The notes under the pieces are model-generated. The model did no database searches and was not told the origin of the DNA. It saw nothing but the letters and a program-made list of their open reading frames with translations. Below, one piece after another: positions 26,106 to 39,370 of a stretch of 64,000 bases of DNA. Position 1 is the first letter of the stretch, and every line of letters begins with the position of its first letter. Source of the stretch: Novakomyces olei (Eukaryota > Ascomycota > Novakomycetes > Novakomycetales > Novakomycetaceae); NCBI GenBank assembly GCA_016906335.1, contig JADEYG010000009.1, forward strand, positions 1,107,001-1,171,000. The letters are read 5' to 3'. The translations under genes and the position numbers were made by a program.

Positions 26106-27245
26106 ATGACTCTGGAAGAAGATTTGTATAATCGGCTTCGCGCGCAGCATCAGCATCCACGGAATCCGACAATGGCACAGAGTCGAGGGCCCGAAACGGC
26201 GAGCGATGCAAAGACGAGTACGCAAGCAGTGCAATCAAATCAGCACACAAGCACTGCTCTTAATCAGCAGGCAAACCAGTCATCTAAGCCGCCAGCGAAT
26301 AATCAGGCGCCTGCTCCCTCTGATCCCTCTGTACATACAAATCGACGAAAACCAGCGGCTCCTCTGTCCTCGGCAGCGAGCTCGCTTTCTCCCGACTCTG
26401 TTCTGTCCCGGAACCATAGCCGAATGGCCTCTTCCTCGTCATCGCTCACTCTGCATGCTGCAAACAAAGCAGACGCATGGTCTCAGCCGCCAAACTGCAG
26501 GCAGTTTCATCCGGCTAATCCTCCAAAGACTCCATTGTACAGGCCTGCTCAATTGAGAAACAATAATGTGGCTCTCGCAGCTTCAGGAACAGAGAATTCT
26601 GATGATTGCTGGAGCGATCTAGCCGGCTCTTCAGCTGGCAGTGATGGACCTCACGCTGCTTTTGCCTATGTTCCTCTGCCAAAAAAATCGCACTGGCGGA
26701 GCGATTACGAGGCTCTTTCCTGCGCTGATCTAACATGCAAACGTAGCTTTTCCCTCTTGGGTCGTAGGCACCATTGCCGGAGGTGTGGCGAGGTCTTTTG
26801 CGGCAAGCATAGTAGTAAACGCGTAAGCCTAGATCAAAATGCTCAGTTTAGTGTTCGAGGCCATAACTGTCGGGCCTGTGATGGCTGTGCTGTCGAGTAC
26901 CAAGAGTTCTTGAGCCTCGGCAGTGTTTCCTCAAGTCAGGGAAACACTGGGAACGGTAATGGTCCGGGGGCAGTTGATTCTACTGCTCTAACTAGTGGAT
27001 CCTCTTCTAATGCCTCCGAGTCTGCTCTTTCTGCGGAAGCCAGGCACCGTGATCTTGTAGAGAACAGGCTGAAGCAGCACAGCGAGTCCTTTGGTACTGA
27101 GCGGCCTTCAGCACAGCAAAAGCTAGAGCCTGTTGGATGTAATATGAAAAGCGGAGGCCAGAATGATGGGAACAACCCTCTGCATTATGGCGGAGTAGTT
27201 TCGAGTTTCAAGGGATTCGAAAATTGGACCTGGTCAACCTTTTGA
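26106..27245 (+). CDS. FYVE zinc-finger protein (PI3P binding)
   Basis: Intronless, 379 aa from ATG 26106. The first ~190 residues are disordered and rich in S, Q, N and P. A FYVE finger follows (about residues 195-265): WRSDYEALSCADLTCKRSFSLLGRRHHCRRCGEVFCGKH, with the RRHHCR basic patch that contacts phosphatidylinositol 3-phosphate, then SSKRVSL and CRACDGC. All eight metal-binding Cys/His positions can be found. The tail is Ser/Gly-rich. FYVE proteins act on endosomes and vacuoles. Presence of the finger alone, without kinase, lipase or Rab-binding domains, fits fungal proteins such as Pib1/Pib2-like or other adaptors, but orthology is unclear. The domain assignment is certain. Confidence 0.9.
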   Translation: MTLEEDLYNRLRAQHQHPRNPTMAQSRGPETASDAKTSTQAVQSNQHTSTALNQQANQSSKPPANNQAPAPSDPSVHTNRRKPAAPLSSAASSLSPDSVLSRNHSRMASSSSSLTLHAANKADAWSQPPNCRQFHPANPPKTPLYRPAQLRNNNVALAASGTENSDDCWSDLAGSSAGSDGPHAAFAYVPLPKKSHWRSDYEALSCADLTCKRSFSLLGRRHHCRRCGEVFCGKHSSKRVSLDQNAQFSVRGHNCRACDGCAVEYQEFLSLGSVSSSQGNTGNGNGPGAVDSTALTSGSSSNASESALSAEARHRDLVENRLKQHSESFGTERPSAQQKLEPVGCNMKSGGQNDGNNPLHYGGVVSSFKGFENWTWSTF

Positions 27246-28195
27246 TGGAGCCCCTTGCCATTTTTATTTATTTTATTAATTTACTGTTTTGTTATTTTCT
27301 GTATTTGTTTATGTCCTCTTTGCACTCTCTTGTCTCGTTACCTCTAATTTTTCCCTCCTTGGTACTAACTCCTGCTCTCCTTTTTCATGTTCACCGATAA
27401 CGGCTGCCATAAGTTGCTGTTTTGTAATGTTTATTTGATTTGTCTTGGAGACGGTTGTTGATTGTCTTTAATGGAAGAAGGCCGGTTAGAATTTGGATGC
27501 GCGTTACATTTTTTTGGTCGCGGTTTTTTATTTAAAGAGTATCAGGACGCCTTTTATTGGCGCGATATGAATTTCATCTACATATCTTCTACATCAATCC
27601 TTATCAATTTGGGTCGGGTTTATTCAGCAGCTCTTGTCATGAATTTATAGATCAATATTTCCTAATTTAAGGCCACAAGGTTTTACTATTCCCGACATGA
27701 TAAGCATTTGGTAAATGCAGCAACAAGTAAGCGGCTTGAGCGAGCAAAACATTGAGAACGTAGAGGGAAGAAGGACAGTTTCGTTTGGGATTTATTGCAC
27801 AAATTCAACAGCAGGAAAACAGTTTAAACAAAATACACTAGACAAGAACAAAAGTGATAATAAGATGAAATAAAATGTAATGTAGAGGTAGTTTTACCAA
27901 TCTCGTTGCCGCCAAGCTATCCCTTGTCTTTATGTACATATTATCCCATCTTGTAGGTAGGACAATACTTGCAATTATTGGTTTTTTCTTTTCATTTTTC
28001 AATCTTTATATATATATATATCCCTTATAGTCTGCAAGCAGCACCACCGGGACAATCGTTGACAGAATGGAAATGAAAACGGGACTAAAAACGGAGACGG
28101 ACTAAAAACGGAGACCTAACGATAAATCGTTCATAAATTAATTTATTAATTAATGTAGGACAAGGGAAAATTTAAGGCATGCAGATACACGCACC
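27246..28195. other. convergent 3' spacer FYVE / CDC48
   Basis: About 950 bp between two gene 3' ends. It contains a short TA dinucleotide run (near 28008-28020). The ORF at 27462-27650 lacks support. No RNA gene was recognised. Confidence 0.45.
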
Positions 28196-30799
<2,604 letters not shown>

Positions 30800-30966
30800 T
30801 TCGGCTGGCAAATGCTTAATCGGCTGCCGATGAAAATGAGCCGTTTACAAACAAAACAGAGTGGCAACGAGTGCACAGTCGGGTGATGTTACGCAAGCAG
30901 CAGCGTCACAGCGTTGGCTTTATATTATCGCGACGATTGCGTATGCACTATCGAAACTATGGAACA

Positions 30967-31137
30967 ATGGAAAACCCTGTACAGATAGTGTTTGTGTCAA
31001 GTACACTTGCTGCAGGATTGCTTGTTTGGTTTTATCAGGTCAGTTTCGATTTTAAGCAATACTCCGGCAGTATTGCTTGGCCGAGATTACACGATGTCGA
31101 TGTCTTGCCAAATAGCAGGCGACTGACTATTCGGTAA
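30967..31137 (+). CDS. possible 56-aa single-helix membrane microprotein
   Basis: An ATG-started frame of 56 codons (MENPVQIVFVSSTLAAGLLVWFYQ...) whose N-terminal half would form one transmembrane helix, followed by a polar tail ending SRRLTIR. A GTCAGT donor-like sequence directly after the helix means this could instead be the first exon of a short spliced gene. No family was recognised. It lies in the CDC48/PalH divergent region, and chance occurrence cannot be excluded. Confidence 0.2.
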   Translation: MENPVQIVFVSSTLAAGLLVWFYQVSFDFKQYSGSIAWPRLHDVDVLPNSRRLTIR

Positions 31138-31179
31138 TTATCTGCAATAAATTGTTTAATAATTAATTAGGCGTCCAAA

Positions 31180-31290
31180 GTGCCTTTTCAAAGACCTTTT
31201 CAGACCTTTTCAGACCTTTTCAAACCTTTTCAAACCATTTCAAGCCTTTTTCAGACTTTTTCAAACACTTTTCAAAGGCCTTTTCAAACT
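31180..31290 (+). repeat. degenerate CCTTTTCA tandem repeat upstream of PalH
   Basis: About ten imperfect units built on CCTTTTCAGA/CCTTTTCAAA, roughly 10 bp apart, lie 110-220 bp before the PalH/RIM21 start codon. They may be a slipped promoter or 5' UTR element. Confidence 0.75.
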
Positions 31291-31399
31291 GTGACCGTTT
31301 CTTCAGTGTGGCCGAGGCCATTGTATCGCATAAGCATCGGCACTAGCCTTCCAGCCAGTTCCAGCCAAGGCAGACTGTAGCACAAACAGCGCTTGGCTC

Positions 31400-33040
31400 A
31401 TGTTTGCTGGTCCGGAGAGGACGCTTGATCTGCTCTCGCACTGTCGCTCCACTGTAGCTTACGTCAACAACAGCCTTCAGTACGTGGACCTTCGGCCTGA
31501 TGGGTCTAGCTATGGCCCTCTGCAGCGCATTGAAGGCGATTTTGCCCTGATTGGGTGTATGAGCCTGGACAATCGTGCGAATACAGGCGCGACTACGCTC
31601 GACGGCAGTGGCTACGGCTCATCCGCGTCACACGATCCGTTCTACTCGTCCACGATCCCACAAGCTTACGCAGTAGCAATGGCGTGTAGCATGTGCTGGC
31701 TCTTTGTCGTCATCCTGCTGCTCAATGTCCGGCCCTGGCTGCAGCGGTTAACTGCCCTTCTTATGGCCGTCTACACGACCCTTATAATTTCTCTGTTTAC
31801 TGATAAGCTGAGGGAGCAGTACTACGTGGGCACGTACAACACAAAGCAGGCAAGACGCGTATTCATATCTACCGCGATAGCAGCAATGGGCGTAGTCGCC
31901 GTCTTTGCTGCCCGACTAAGCGAAGTGCAGATTATGGTGAGACTGTACGCAAGGCAGTCCAATAAGACTGTCGTCAAATGGACGGGACTGGCAGTTGCCT
32001 GCCTCGAACTCGTGTTTGAGTGTATCGATAGCTTTGTACGAGAGCCACGAATGACTCGTCCTCACTCTCACTACTTTGCCGATGCAATGACTGCGTGCCA
32101 TGTGCTCAATTATATATTCAAAATTGGCTTTTCTACCTCTTTTGCTCTCGCCGTGCTCTACTACAGCGTCTCCATGCAACGCTACCGCCTGTCTTACTGG
32201 GGCCGAAGGGGTCTCCTCGCTATACTTAGTCTTGTTACACTGTCCGGGCCTATCGTTATCCCCATCGTATTGCTGTGGGACGCTCGCACTACTGGCTGGG
32301 CTAATTCTGCCCGTGTCTGCCTCCTGGTCGCTGAGATTGTGGTCGTTTGGGAGTGGGTGCTGAGGATTGAGAGAGCACTTGACGTTGAGCGTCGGGGAGG
32401 GGCCTTGGGCCGGGAAATTTACGAGGACGAGTTTAACGATGAGCAAGGTGGCAATGACGCAGGCGGGGCAGGTATGGATGAGAAGACGGGAGTTGGCCGG
32501 TCAACTGTCTCCTCCAGATTACTGCGCTCTCTGTCCTCTTGGCGTAAGGCTTCACCAGGTTCCGACTCTGAGAGCTTATCCTCGAGTGGCAGACGCATCT
32601 CCTCAGACAGACGTCGGCTTAAGCCTCGAACTGTGTACAATAATACCTCCAGCAGTAGCAGTAGTGGAAGTAGTACCGGAAACAGTGGCGGCGCTGGGTC
32701 GTTTAGTCCTTGTGGTGGAGAAAGTGCAGCTGCCCCTTCGTCCCGACTGTCCTCGAGCCCGAGTGCCCAGCGTGTAAGCTCACAAGGATCGGGGTCAGGG
32801 TCAGTTTTACTCTCCCGCACGCTTCGGCCGGGAACAATTTCTCGCTCAGATCCGGAAAGCAAAAGGAATCGTTCTGATTCTCAGAGCAATACTGCCCTAG
32901 GCAGCCACGATTCTATGGGAGGACATGGGATTTTTGATGGTTGCTCATTGCCTGCGGCTCAAGATGATCAAGTGCCGCCCGAGTTTGTGCCACATCCTGG
33001 GTTCCAGCAGGGGGATTACTGGGAGGATGAAAAGGTTTGA
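31400..33040 (+). CDS. RIM21: PalH/RIM21 seven-helix pH sensor
   Basis: Intronless, 546 aa. PalH/Rim21 is the plasma-membrane sensor that detects alkaline pH or membrane asymmetry and triggers the Rim101/PacC pathway through Rim8/PalF and ESCRT. An extracellular N-terminus with cysteines (LSHCRSTVAYVNNSLQY, IGCMSLDN) is followed by FYSSTIPQAYAVAMACSMCWLFVVILLLN, then six more hydrophobic segments. The last ends LVAEIVVVWEWVLRIERAL. Directly after it comes GREIYEDEFNDE, close to the GRRIFEDEFE-type motif that follows the last helix in PalH proteins. The cytosolic tail (about 200 aa) is Ser-rich and disordered, where PalF arrestin would dock. The ATG at 31400 is the first in frame. The gene lies opposite CDC48 and converges on RAD16. 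Confidence 0.88.
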   Translation: MFAGPERTLDLLSHCRSTVAYVNNSLQYVDLRPDGSSYGPLQRIEGDFALIGCMSLDNRANTGATTLDGSGYGSSASHDPFYSSTIPQAYAVAMACSMCWLFVVILLLNVRPWLQRLTALLMAVYTTLIISLFTDKLREQYYVGTYNTKQARRVFISTAIAAMGVVAVFAARLSEVQIMVRLYARQSNKTVVKWTGLAVACLELVFECIDSFVREPRMTRPHSHYFADAMTACHVLNYIFKIGFSTSFALAVLYYSVSMQRYRLSYWGRRGLLAILSLVTLSGPIVIPIVLLWDARTTGWANSARVCLLVAEIVVVWEWVLRIERALDVERRGGALGREIYEDEFNDEQGGNDAGGAGMDEKTGVGRSTVSSRLLRSLSSWRKASPGSDSESLSSSGRRISSDRRRLKPRTVYNNTSSSSSSGSSTGNSGGAGSFSPCGGESAAAPSSRLSSSPSAQRVSSQGSGSGSVLLSRTLRPGTISRSDPESKRNRSDSQSNTALGSHDSMGGHGIFDGCSLPAAQDDQVPPEFVPHPGFQQGDYWEDEKV

Positions 33041-33627
33041 TTGAAAGGATTTCGTATAAATTGGGGTTTTCTTTTCGGGTTTCTTGGGGTTATAATTGGT
33101 TGATTTCTACGACTTTTGGCTTTTATTCATGTACTTTATTGCGGCGGATCGGACGTGTACAGTGGCTGCGTTTCGTCTTTTGTATCATTATTACGCATGT
33201 ATTGTACTGGTTATGTACTAGTTTTTTTTTTCCCTAATTTCATATTGTTCTACATGGACACGTAGTGTCCATTTCATTCGCCTCTGTTTGGAATCAGACG
33301 GATGGCGGGATTGCGGTACAATAAATCGTGTTCTTTTTACTGTGCATAATATTGAAAATTGTTTACATGTGAACTTGGACTGATCGTCGGCCGGACGAGT
33401 AACGAACGTGATAATATTGAATTAATCATATGCGACTCTTTTCTATATTCTGATAATGCATGTCGAAAGATGTAACGAGTAAATGATTGAATCCGGGGAA
33501 CTGCAGCCGTGCGCCACTATTCCAGTATGCGTACAGAAATAGTCTACAAATAATTGTCTCTAAATAGAACCTGGCTCGGTATAATAATTTGTACCCAGCG
33601 CAAGAAAAAGAAATCGGAGGAAAAAAG

Positions 33628-33658
<31 letters not shown>

Positions 33659-33760
33659 AAAAGGATAAAAGGCCCAATTGCGGGAATAATAAGAACATAG
33701 ATGATAGATTAAACAGAATGTAAATAGCTCGCTTCCTGTATAGGTCCACAGCTAAGCGGC
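33041..33760. other. convergent 3' spacer PalH / RAD16 with poly-A tract
   Basis: About 720 bp between two 3' ends. It contains a run of about 28 A residues on the + strand (near 33628-33654) followed by AGGATAA repeats. No gene is supported. Confidence 0.5.
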
Positions 33761-36453
33761 TCAGTTTGTAAACAAAAAACTGAGGTCGTCGACAGAAAGT
33801 CTATTCAAAGAAGCCTCGTCCTTGTTGATGGTAGCATTAATCATATCCGCCTTCTTTGCTTGCAATTCAACAATCTTCGACTCTATAGAGTTTTCTATAA
33901 TGAGCCTTGTAATCCGAATAGGACGCCGCTGGCCCAGACGGTGAACCCGATCAGCAGCCTGCCATTCAAAAGCCGGATTCCACCACGGATCCACGAGAAA
34001 CACTTGAGAGGCCTCTGTCAAATTGAGCGCGACTCCTCCGGCTTTTAACGAGACCAGGAACACTCCAACTTCTGGCTTTTCATTAAACACTTTGATAGTG
34101 GCAGCACGGGCCTCAGGTGTCATGCTTCCATCCAGCCGAAGGCAATTAAACCCGGCTCTACGCAGTCGCCAACCAATCAAGTCCAGCATGGACGTAAACT
34201 GGCTAAAAACGATTGATTTAATTGTTTTGTCATGATGACGCAGCCTAAACAACTCCTCTGCCAGCGCTTCGATCTTTGTTGAGCTCTTCCAGCGCGACAT
34301 ATCGATGCGGTTAAGGATACTCTTCAGTTTGCCAGCCTCCTTTTCTGTATTGGTGGCCAATGGTGGTGCAGACAGGTCAATTTGTATGGGGACATTGCAC
34401 ACAGGGCAGTTTGCAAAACTGTCCTGAGCAGCACTTTCCATATACTCGGATATACACATGCGACAAAACGTATGATGGCATTTAGAAGAGATTGGATCTT
34501 CAGCTACCTCATCACAGATACGGCAAATCAGCTGTTCTTCCCTCGCATCAAACCCCCAATCCTTGCGCGAGATAACGAGCTCTGGATGATTCGCCATCTG
34601 CCTCATTCTTGTAATCAGCTCAAAGATGTTTGCATAATTGTTCAAGACAACTCCCCGCTCAACAAAGGTATTGAACCGTCTTTGACTGGCCGTGAAAAGA
34701 CTATTGTATATGTCTTCTTCCTCCTCATTGAAAACATCACGTCGGCAGGTGACTACCCGAGGCGGAAGACCCAAGTCATCGGCCCTCTCAATTTTTGTTC
34801 GGCGGAGCATTATACGCGACAGCAACAAGTGGACTTTATCGTAGGCTTTTCGGCCATCGCCCACAGCGCCGAGCCTTTGTATAGGCCGTAGCAGTTCACG
34901 GTTAAAGTACCCAAAATGCTGCATGCCTGTGTGTCCACAACCGGCACACCTGGTGCTGTTATATGTGGTAGAGCAAAGCCAGGTCATTGACTTGCAAGGG
35001 CAAGATTTACAGAAATAATAAGCAAACGGCTCAATATTGAGAAAGCGTAAAAGTGAAAAGAGTTCTCCAATACGGTTCTGCAGTGGAGTACCCGACAGGC
35101 ACCAGCGACGGTGGCCTTTAAGCTTGAAGATACTGCGGGCTGCCCCACAAGTCCTGTCCTTTATGTTGTGAGCCTCGTCCAGAACGATTCGAAAAAACTC
35201 TATACTGTGCAGTTTGCTCTTTATTTTGATCTTTTGCTTGTTGCGCTTGACTCCACTCATTTCCTGACGCATTGCATGTTCACACGTGGCGTACGTTGTG
35301 AGGACTACGTCATACTTGCAAATCTCCTGGCACGACAAAGACTTGGCCGCCGTTCCATAGTACAAAAGTGTGGATAGACCGCCCTGCGTGTACCTTTCAA
35401 TCTCTGATTTCCACTGCATAAGAGCCACCGTTGGAGCAATGACGAGTGTAGGTTTTCCCCGTGGCTCACTCAGCAAAAGACCAATCATCTGTATCGTTTT
35501 TCCCATACCCATCTCGTCGGCTAAAATGCCTCCATGGAACTCTGTTTCCTCTTGGGCCCTCATCCAAGCAACTCCTTCGACTTGGAACGGAAGCAGAGAT
35601 ATAGTAAGGCCTTTTGGCTGATTCGCCTCTCGAACAGAGTGGGGCGGTATCGCTTCCAGGGCTGCCCATACCGTTTTGAGCTCGGGATGAATCTCTTCCA
35701 CTTCAGGTGCCGGTGTTGCCGGGACTGATGGTTTACGGTTGCCGGCTCTTTCTCTCCGCCGAGATGTTGAGGATCTAGAAGATTCTACACGCTGAGATGA
35801 GCTGGTGTTTTCTGCTTCCTGTTGTGCAGGTTCCTCTTCCTCGTCGTCAAGGAGCTGTACGTCTTCTGTGTCAGTCGAGTCACGCCCTTTCCCAGAGCTT
35901 TGGTAGGATAAGTCACTGCTAGAGTCAGAGACTTTGGCCGCGTCATCGTCACTGCTCCCGTCTTCGTCAAAGGCGGCAGGAAGAGTCCGTTTGCCTCTAC
36001 GAATTGCACGTTTTCGTGGGCCAAAGTCCTCTTCTGATTCGTCTGATAGTGCCTCGATCTTTACCTCGTCTTTGCCTTGTTCCATCTTGCTTTCATCGCC
36101 TATACTAGAGCCCTCATCGGGTTCAGTGGCCCCGTTTATCCCATTGATTTCTTGATCAAATGTCGCACTTTTATCCTCTTTTTTGGTGGTTATTTGTACA
36201 GCCGGCAGTTTGCCGCTGCGAACTACATTTTTGCCCTTTTCCGCACGTTTTGCAATCGCAGCAGGATCGGTTGCAGAGGCGGGTAAATCATCTACAAAGG
36301 CGGGTGTTTCGGTCTTTGCCTCCGAGAAGCTCGAGCCGTCCAGCGAACGCCGAACCCGATCGCCCGCAGCAATAGCTGCCTGCCGTCGTTGTCCCACTAC
36401 TGCATTCGTCAGTATATTTGTAATCCTTTTTGGCTGTGCTCAGTACCTCGCAT
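33761..36453 (-). CDS. RAD16: nucleotide-excision repair Snf2/RING protein Rad16
   Basis: Read leftward, a 7-nt coding exon (36453-36447) plus one long exon (36399-33761) give 881 aa. Rad16 with Rad7 performs global-genome nucleotide excision repair and is part of a cullin E3 ligase. The acidic, disordered N-terminus is followed by LLPFQVEGVAWM, ADEMGMGKT (Walker A), LDEAHNIKDR and SGTPLQNR. A Cys-rich insert follows (FCKSCPCKS...CAGCGH), then a RING (CRICDEVAEDPISSKCHHTFCRMC...CPVC) between the helicase lobes, and the C-lobe (FSQFTSMLDL, SLKAGGVALNLTEAS, RVHRLGQ). This RING-in-helicase layout is diagnostic. The small first exon is inferred because the long frame otherwise starts at GTG; its intron is 47 nt with a CTGAC box 8 nt from AG. 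Divergent from the J-protein gene. Confidence 0.92.
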
Positions 36454-37552
36454 CGACCGTTGGCCGTTACCGGTCGTCGGTGTAATATACTGATTATATT
36501 ATATTAGCGTGGTTTTTTACACGCTAACATATTAAAGATTGGGTTGTGACAGATTTACCGGATGAAATTGTAAAGAAATTTCGTACCCTGCAGAATAGGT
36601 GAGAGTACGATAAAAGTATACTCTTTCAGCTGCATAATTTAATATAGCAGAGTGATATTATAGGTGTTTATGACTAAAGGCGCAGCACAATCACAAAGTC
36701 ACACACAATGTTTGCATCACAAAGTCACACACAATGTTTGCCTTTTAAATTATTACAATTTATTTTTTATTATCGTGGATTTGGGCTCCCACGCTCCGTG
36801 TGATTATTATCTGTGTCCTTGATGTCATGAAATGTGTGCCATATAAGTTGTAAGTAACGCCACCAGCAGCAATACTTGCGCAAAGATGGTTCATTCATTG
36901 GTACAAATAGGTACAGCGCGTTAGCAGCAGCTCGCAGCAGGTGAGAAATCTCCGCTAAATATAATAAGTCTGTCTGCTCAAGCATGTCAATGTACTCGTC
37001 ATCTATTGCACCTGATTACCCTGATTATACTGACCAGCTCTGCGCGTAACATTGATGACAAGTGAGTTTTCGCATAAAACGATATTTAACGTTATTGCTA
37101 TCACACTCTCTCATACGTTTATATGAAATTAATGGATAGACTCGCTCTTTGGAAAGAAAAACAGGATAAACACGCACAAGAGTTTCAGCTGAGTCCCGTA
37201 AGGATTCGTTCCAACTAATTGTATTACTATATATCGTTAGACGGGCATTCATTCGATAAGCTGTGGTCACAATAGGTTAGTAAGGTAATATGAGAATGAA
37301 TTCATAAATTTTCAACACTTGCAGTTCCAGCATTTGCTCTTCCACATAACTTGAATTTATTATATATCTACTCCACATATGAGGGTGTTTTGTGCGTGGA
37401 TTAGCTCGATAAAGCACGTTGCTGATATAGCAAGCGCAGTTCTCATATATATATTATTCATTTCCGTGCACACTATATTACTTACTACAGGCTAACGGTT
37501 TAGCATATATGCCACGTCCATGACGTAGCAACGTGGCAGACTGGCAGACAGA
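36454..37552. promoter_or_regulatory. 1.1-kb divergent region RAD16 / J-protein
   Basis: Contains a perfect tandem duplication of 26 bp and AT-rich DNA. Open frames at 36770-36985 and 37025-37270 on the minus strand show no family signature. Confidence 0.45.
36690..36741. repeat. perfect 26-bp tandem duplication
   Basis: Two identical head-to-tail 26-bp copies (ATCACAAAGTCACACACAAT plus six bases) lie in the RAD16/J-protein intergenic region. Confidence 0.9.
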
Positions 37553-38244
37553 ATGCACGACTATTATGCCCTGCTGCAAGTCGATCCTAACGCGTCCTCA
37601 GAAGTAATTCGAAACGCGTACAAACGCGCTGCACTGCGCGAACACCCGGATCGGTATCCTGATTCAAAGCGCGAGCAGCAAACACGCAAATTCCAGCTTG
37701 TAAATGACGCATACTTTATACTCTCCGATGCCAGCAGGCGCCGCGAGTATGACCAGCAGAGAGCTTCTGGAGGCGCTGAGGCCGATGACAATGCTTCTAC
37801 GTTTAGTGCTGAAGATGCAGATCAACAGTTTGGAGAAGCATTCGACGAGATGATGCAAGATGCCGGTGTTGATGAGCATGGGAATGCTACACACGGCCAA
37901 TTATGGGGCTATGCTGGTGCTGGAGCTGGAGCCGTGCTTGGTTTCATTCTTGCGAATGTGTAAGTTTTTACCGGCACATACAGGGAGCCTTGTTTATATG
38001 TGCTTTTTTTTTTGTTTGGGTTATTTTAGTGTCACTATTCTCCGGACTGTTTGATCTGAAATACTAACTGCACAGTCCTGGAGCTCTTGCAGGCGGTGCC
38101 GCCGGTCATACATTGGGGCGCATTCGCGATCGGCATGGCAAAAGCGTTTATTCGACTTTTCAGGAAATGCCGCAGTCTGAGCGTTTGCGGATACTACAGT
38201 TTCTGGCTGTGCGCTTTCTACAGCAAGCAACAGGTCTCAAGTAG
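37553..38244 (+). CDS. J-domain co-chaperone (fungal class C with Gly/Ala helix)
   Basis: Exons 37553-37959 and 38076-38244 give 191 aa. The J domain (residues 3-67) has helix II basic residues, the catalytic HPD (REHPDRYP), QLVNDAYFILSDASRRREYD, and should stimulate an Hsp70. An acidic linker leads to a Gly/Ala-rich hydrophobic stretch (LWGYAGAGAGAVLGFILANVPGALAGGAAGHTLG) and a conserved-looking end (RIRDRHGKSVYSTFQEMPQSERLRILQFLAVRFL), as in a widespread fungal J-protein family. The Gly-rich helix may insert in a membrane. The intron (116 nt) has CTAAC 7 nt before the acceptor and interrupts the Gly/Ala stretch. Organelle and client are unknown. Confidence 0.88.
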
Positions 38245-39370
38245 AGTCTCTGCGCCAAGTCCACGATGCGTTTTGTCTTATGGCCGTTTTTGAAAACATA
38301 TTGCAAGATGTATTGTAGATCCTGAATGAATTAGTCGTGTATAGTGAGGATTTGAATCATATCAATATCCTGTTTTATTGTTTAATCAAGTTTTTCTTTG
38401 CCGGTGTCCACTTATTGTATACGCAACACAGTTTGTTTGCTCGAGATAAAAGTCCGTAGACAGGTTTTCCGCCATGAGTGGCATCTACTGTTTATCATTG
38501 GCGTGGCGGCTTTAACGATATATAACCAGCGAAACGAGGCTCTGCTCTTGCAAGCACAATTGTACGGATTGATTAGTGCATGAGCACTTGCTCTTTAGGG
38601 ATTAGAGAGCTGTGTGTACAAGTAACGCTACACGCTGTCGCTGGTCTTGAATATCAAACGCCCATCTGAGTTACGTACTAAATGCGGAAAATTCTTACTA
38701 TTAGGAAATATGTCGCGAGGAATTGATCCCTGAATATAATAATGACAGTTCTATTGTCGTTGATTAACACAAAAACGGGTGCAGCTGAACGTACAATCAG
38801 TTTGATAACAATTCTTTAGCCTCAAATTCGGATTTGTGTAATCTATCCAAATTTTTGTAATCTATCCAGATTGTGTAAACTATCCAGATTTGTGTAATTT
38901 GTCCCAGTTTTTGTATCTTGCAATCCCCACTATCGGTGTACCATTTTTGCTTTTTATACGATAGTTGAACCTCGTTGCTTTATACGATAGTGTGCCAGTA
39001 TGAATTTTATTCAAGTAAGACAAGCGTGACAAATCAAGCATGAAAGACTCATACGAAAATCCTCCCGATTGGGAATAGGGGCGCCTCCCTGTTGTTTTAT
39101 TATTTCACCCGCAATCAGTCGCAGGTTCGCGTATACAAACAAATTCGTCCAATTTGTTGAAAAGAGCCAAATTTCGTATAAGTCGTGGCACCTATATATA
39201 TGAGCGTGGCCGAGCATGGAGCAGCATCAGTCGGCCGCAAGCTGTTTTTCAAAGTTGGGGTTCGATATTGGAGGCAGGTGTATTTTGATGTACGCTTGTC
39301 AGACACTTTGGAACTTTTAAAGACCAGACACAGAGGAGAAAAGAAGAAATAAAGAAATAAGCAAAGAGCC
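38245..39370. other. 1.1-kb intergenic region
   Basis: Holds a short degenerate repeat (about four units of ATCCAGATTTGTGTAA-like sequence, 38826-38918) and AT-rich DNA. The frame at 38398-38583 has a hydrophobic stretch but no ATG or clear splice partner. Confidence 0.45.
38826..38918 (+). repeat. degenerate short repeat (TGTAATCTATCCA-type)
   Basis: Four imperfect units built on TTTGTGTAATCTATCCA succeed each other every 20 bp or so, upstream of the DUF7702 gene. Confidence 0.6.

Larger units (their letters stand above)
30800..31399. promoter_or_regulatory. divergent region CDC48 / PalH
   Basis: Holds the CDC48 promoter, a possible small membrane ORF and a degenerate CCTTTTCA repeat close to the PalH start. 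Confidence 0.5.

Noticed and set aside
30861-31055. Frame with a hydrophobic stretch (WLYIIATIAYALSKLW) overlapping the small ORF at 30967
   Set aside because: Starts only at GTG and conflicts with the ATG-started frame; both are weak.
33628-33654. Poly-A run as a retroposed tail (LINE or processed pseudogene)
   Set aside because: No upstream coding relic or target-site duplication was found; treated as simple repeat.
38398-38583. Small hydrophobic frame (WHLLFIIGVAALTIY)
   Set aside because: No ATG, no consistent splice partner and no family; kept out of the gene list.
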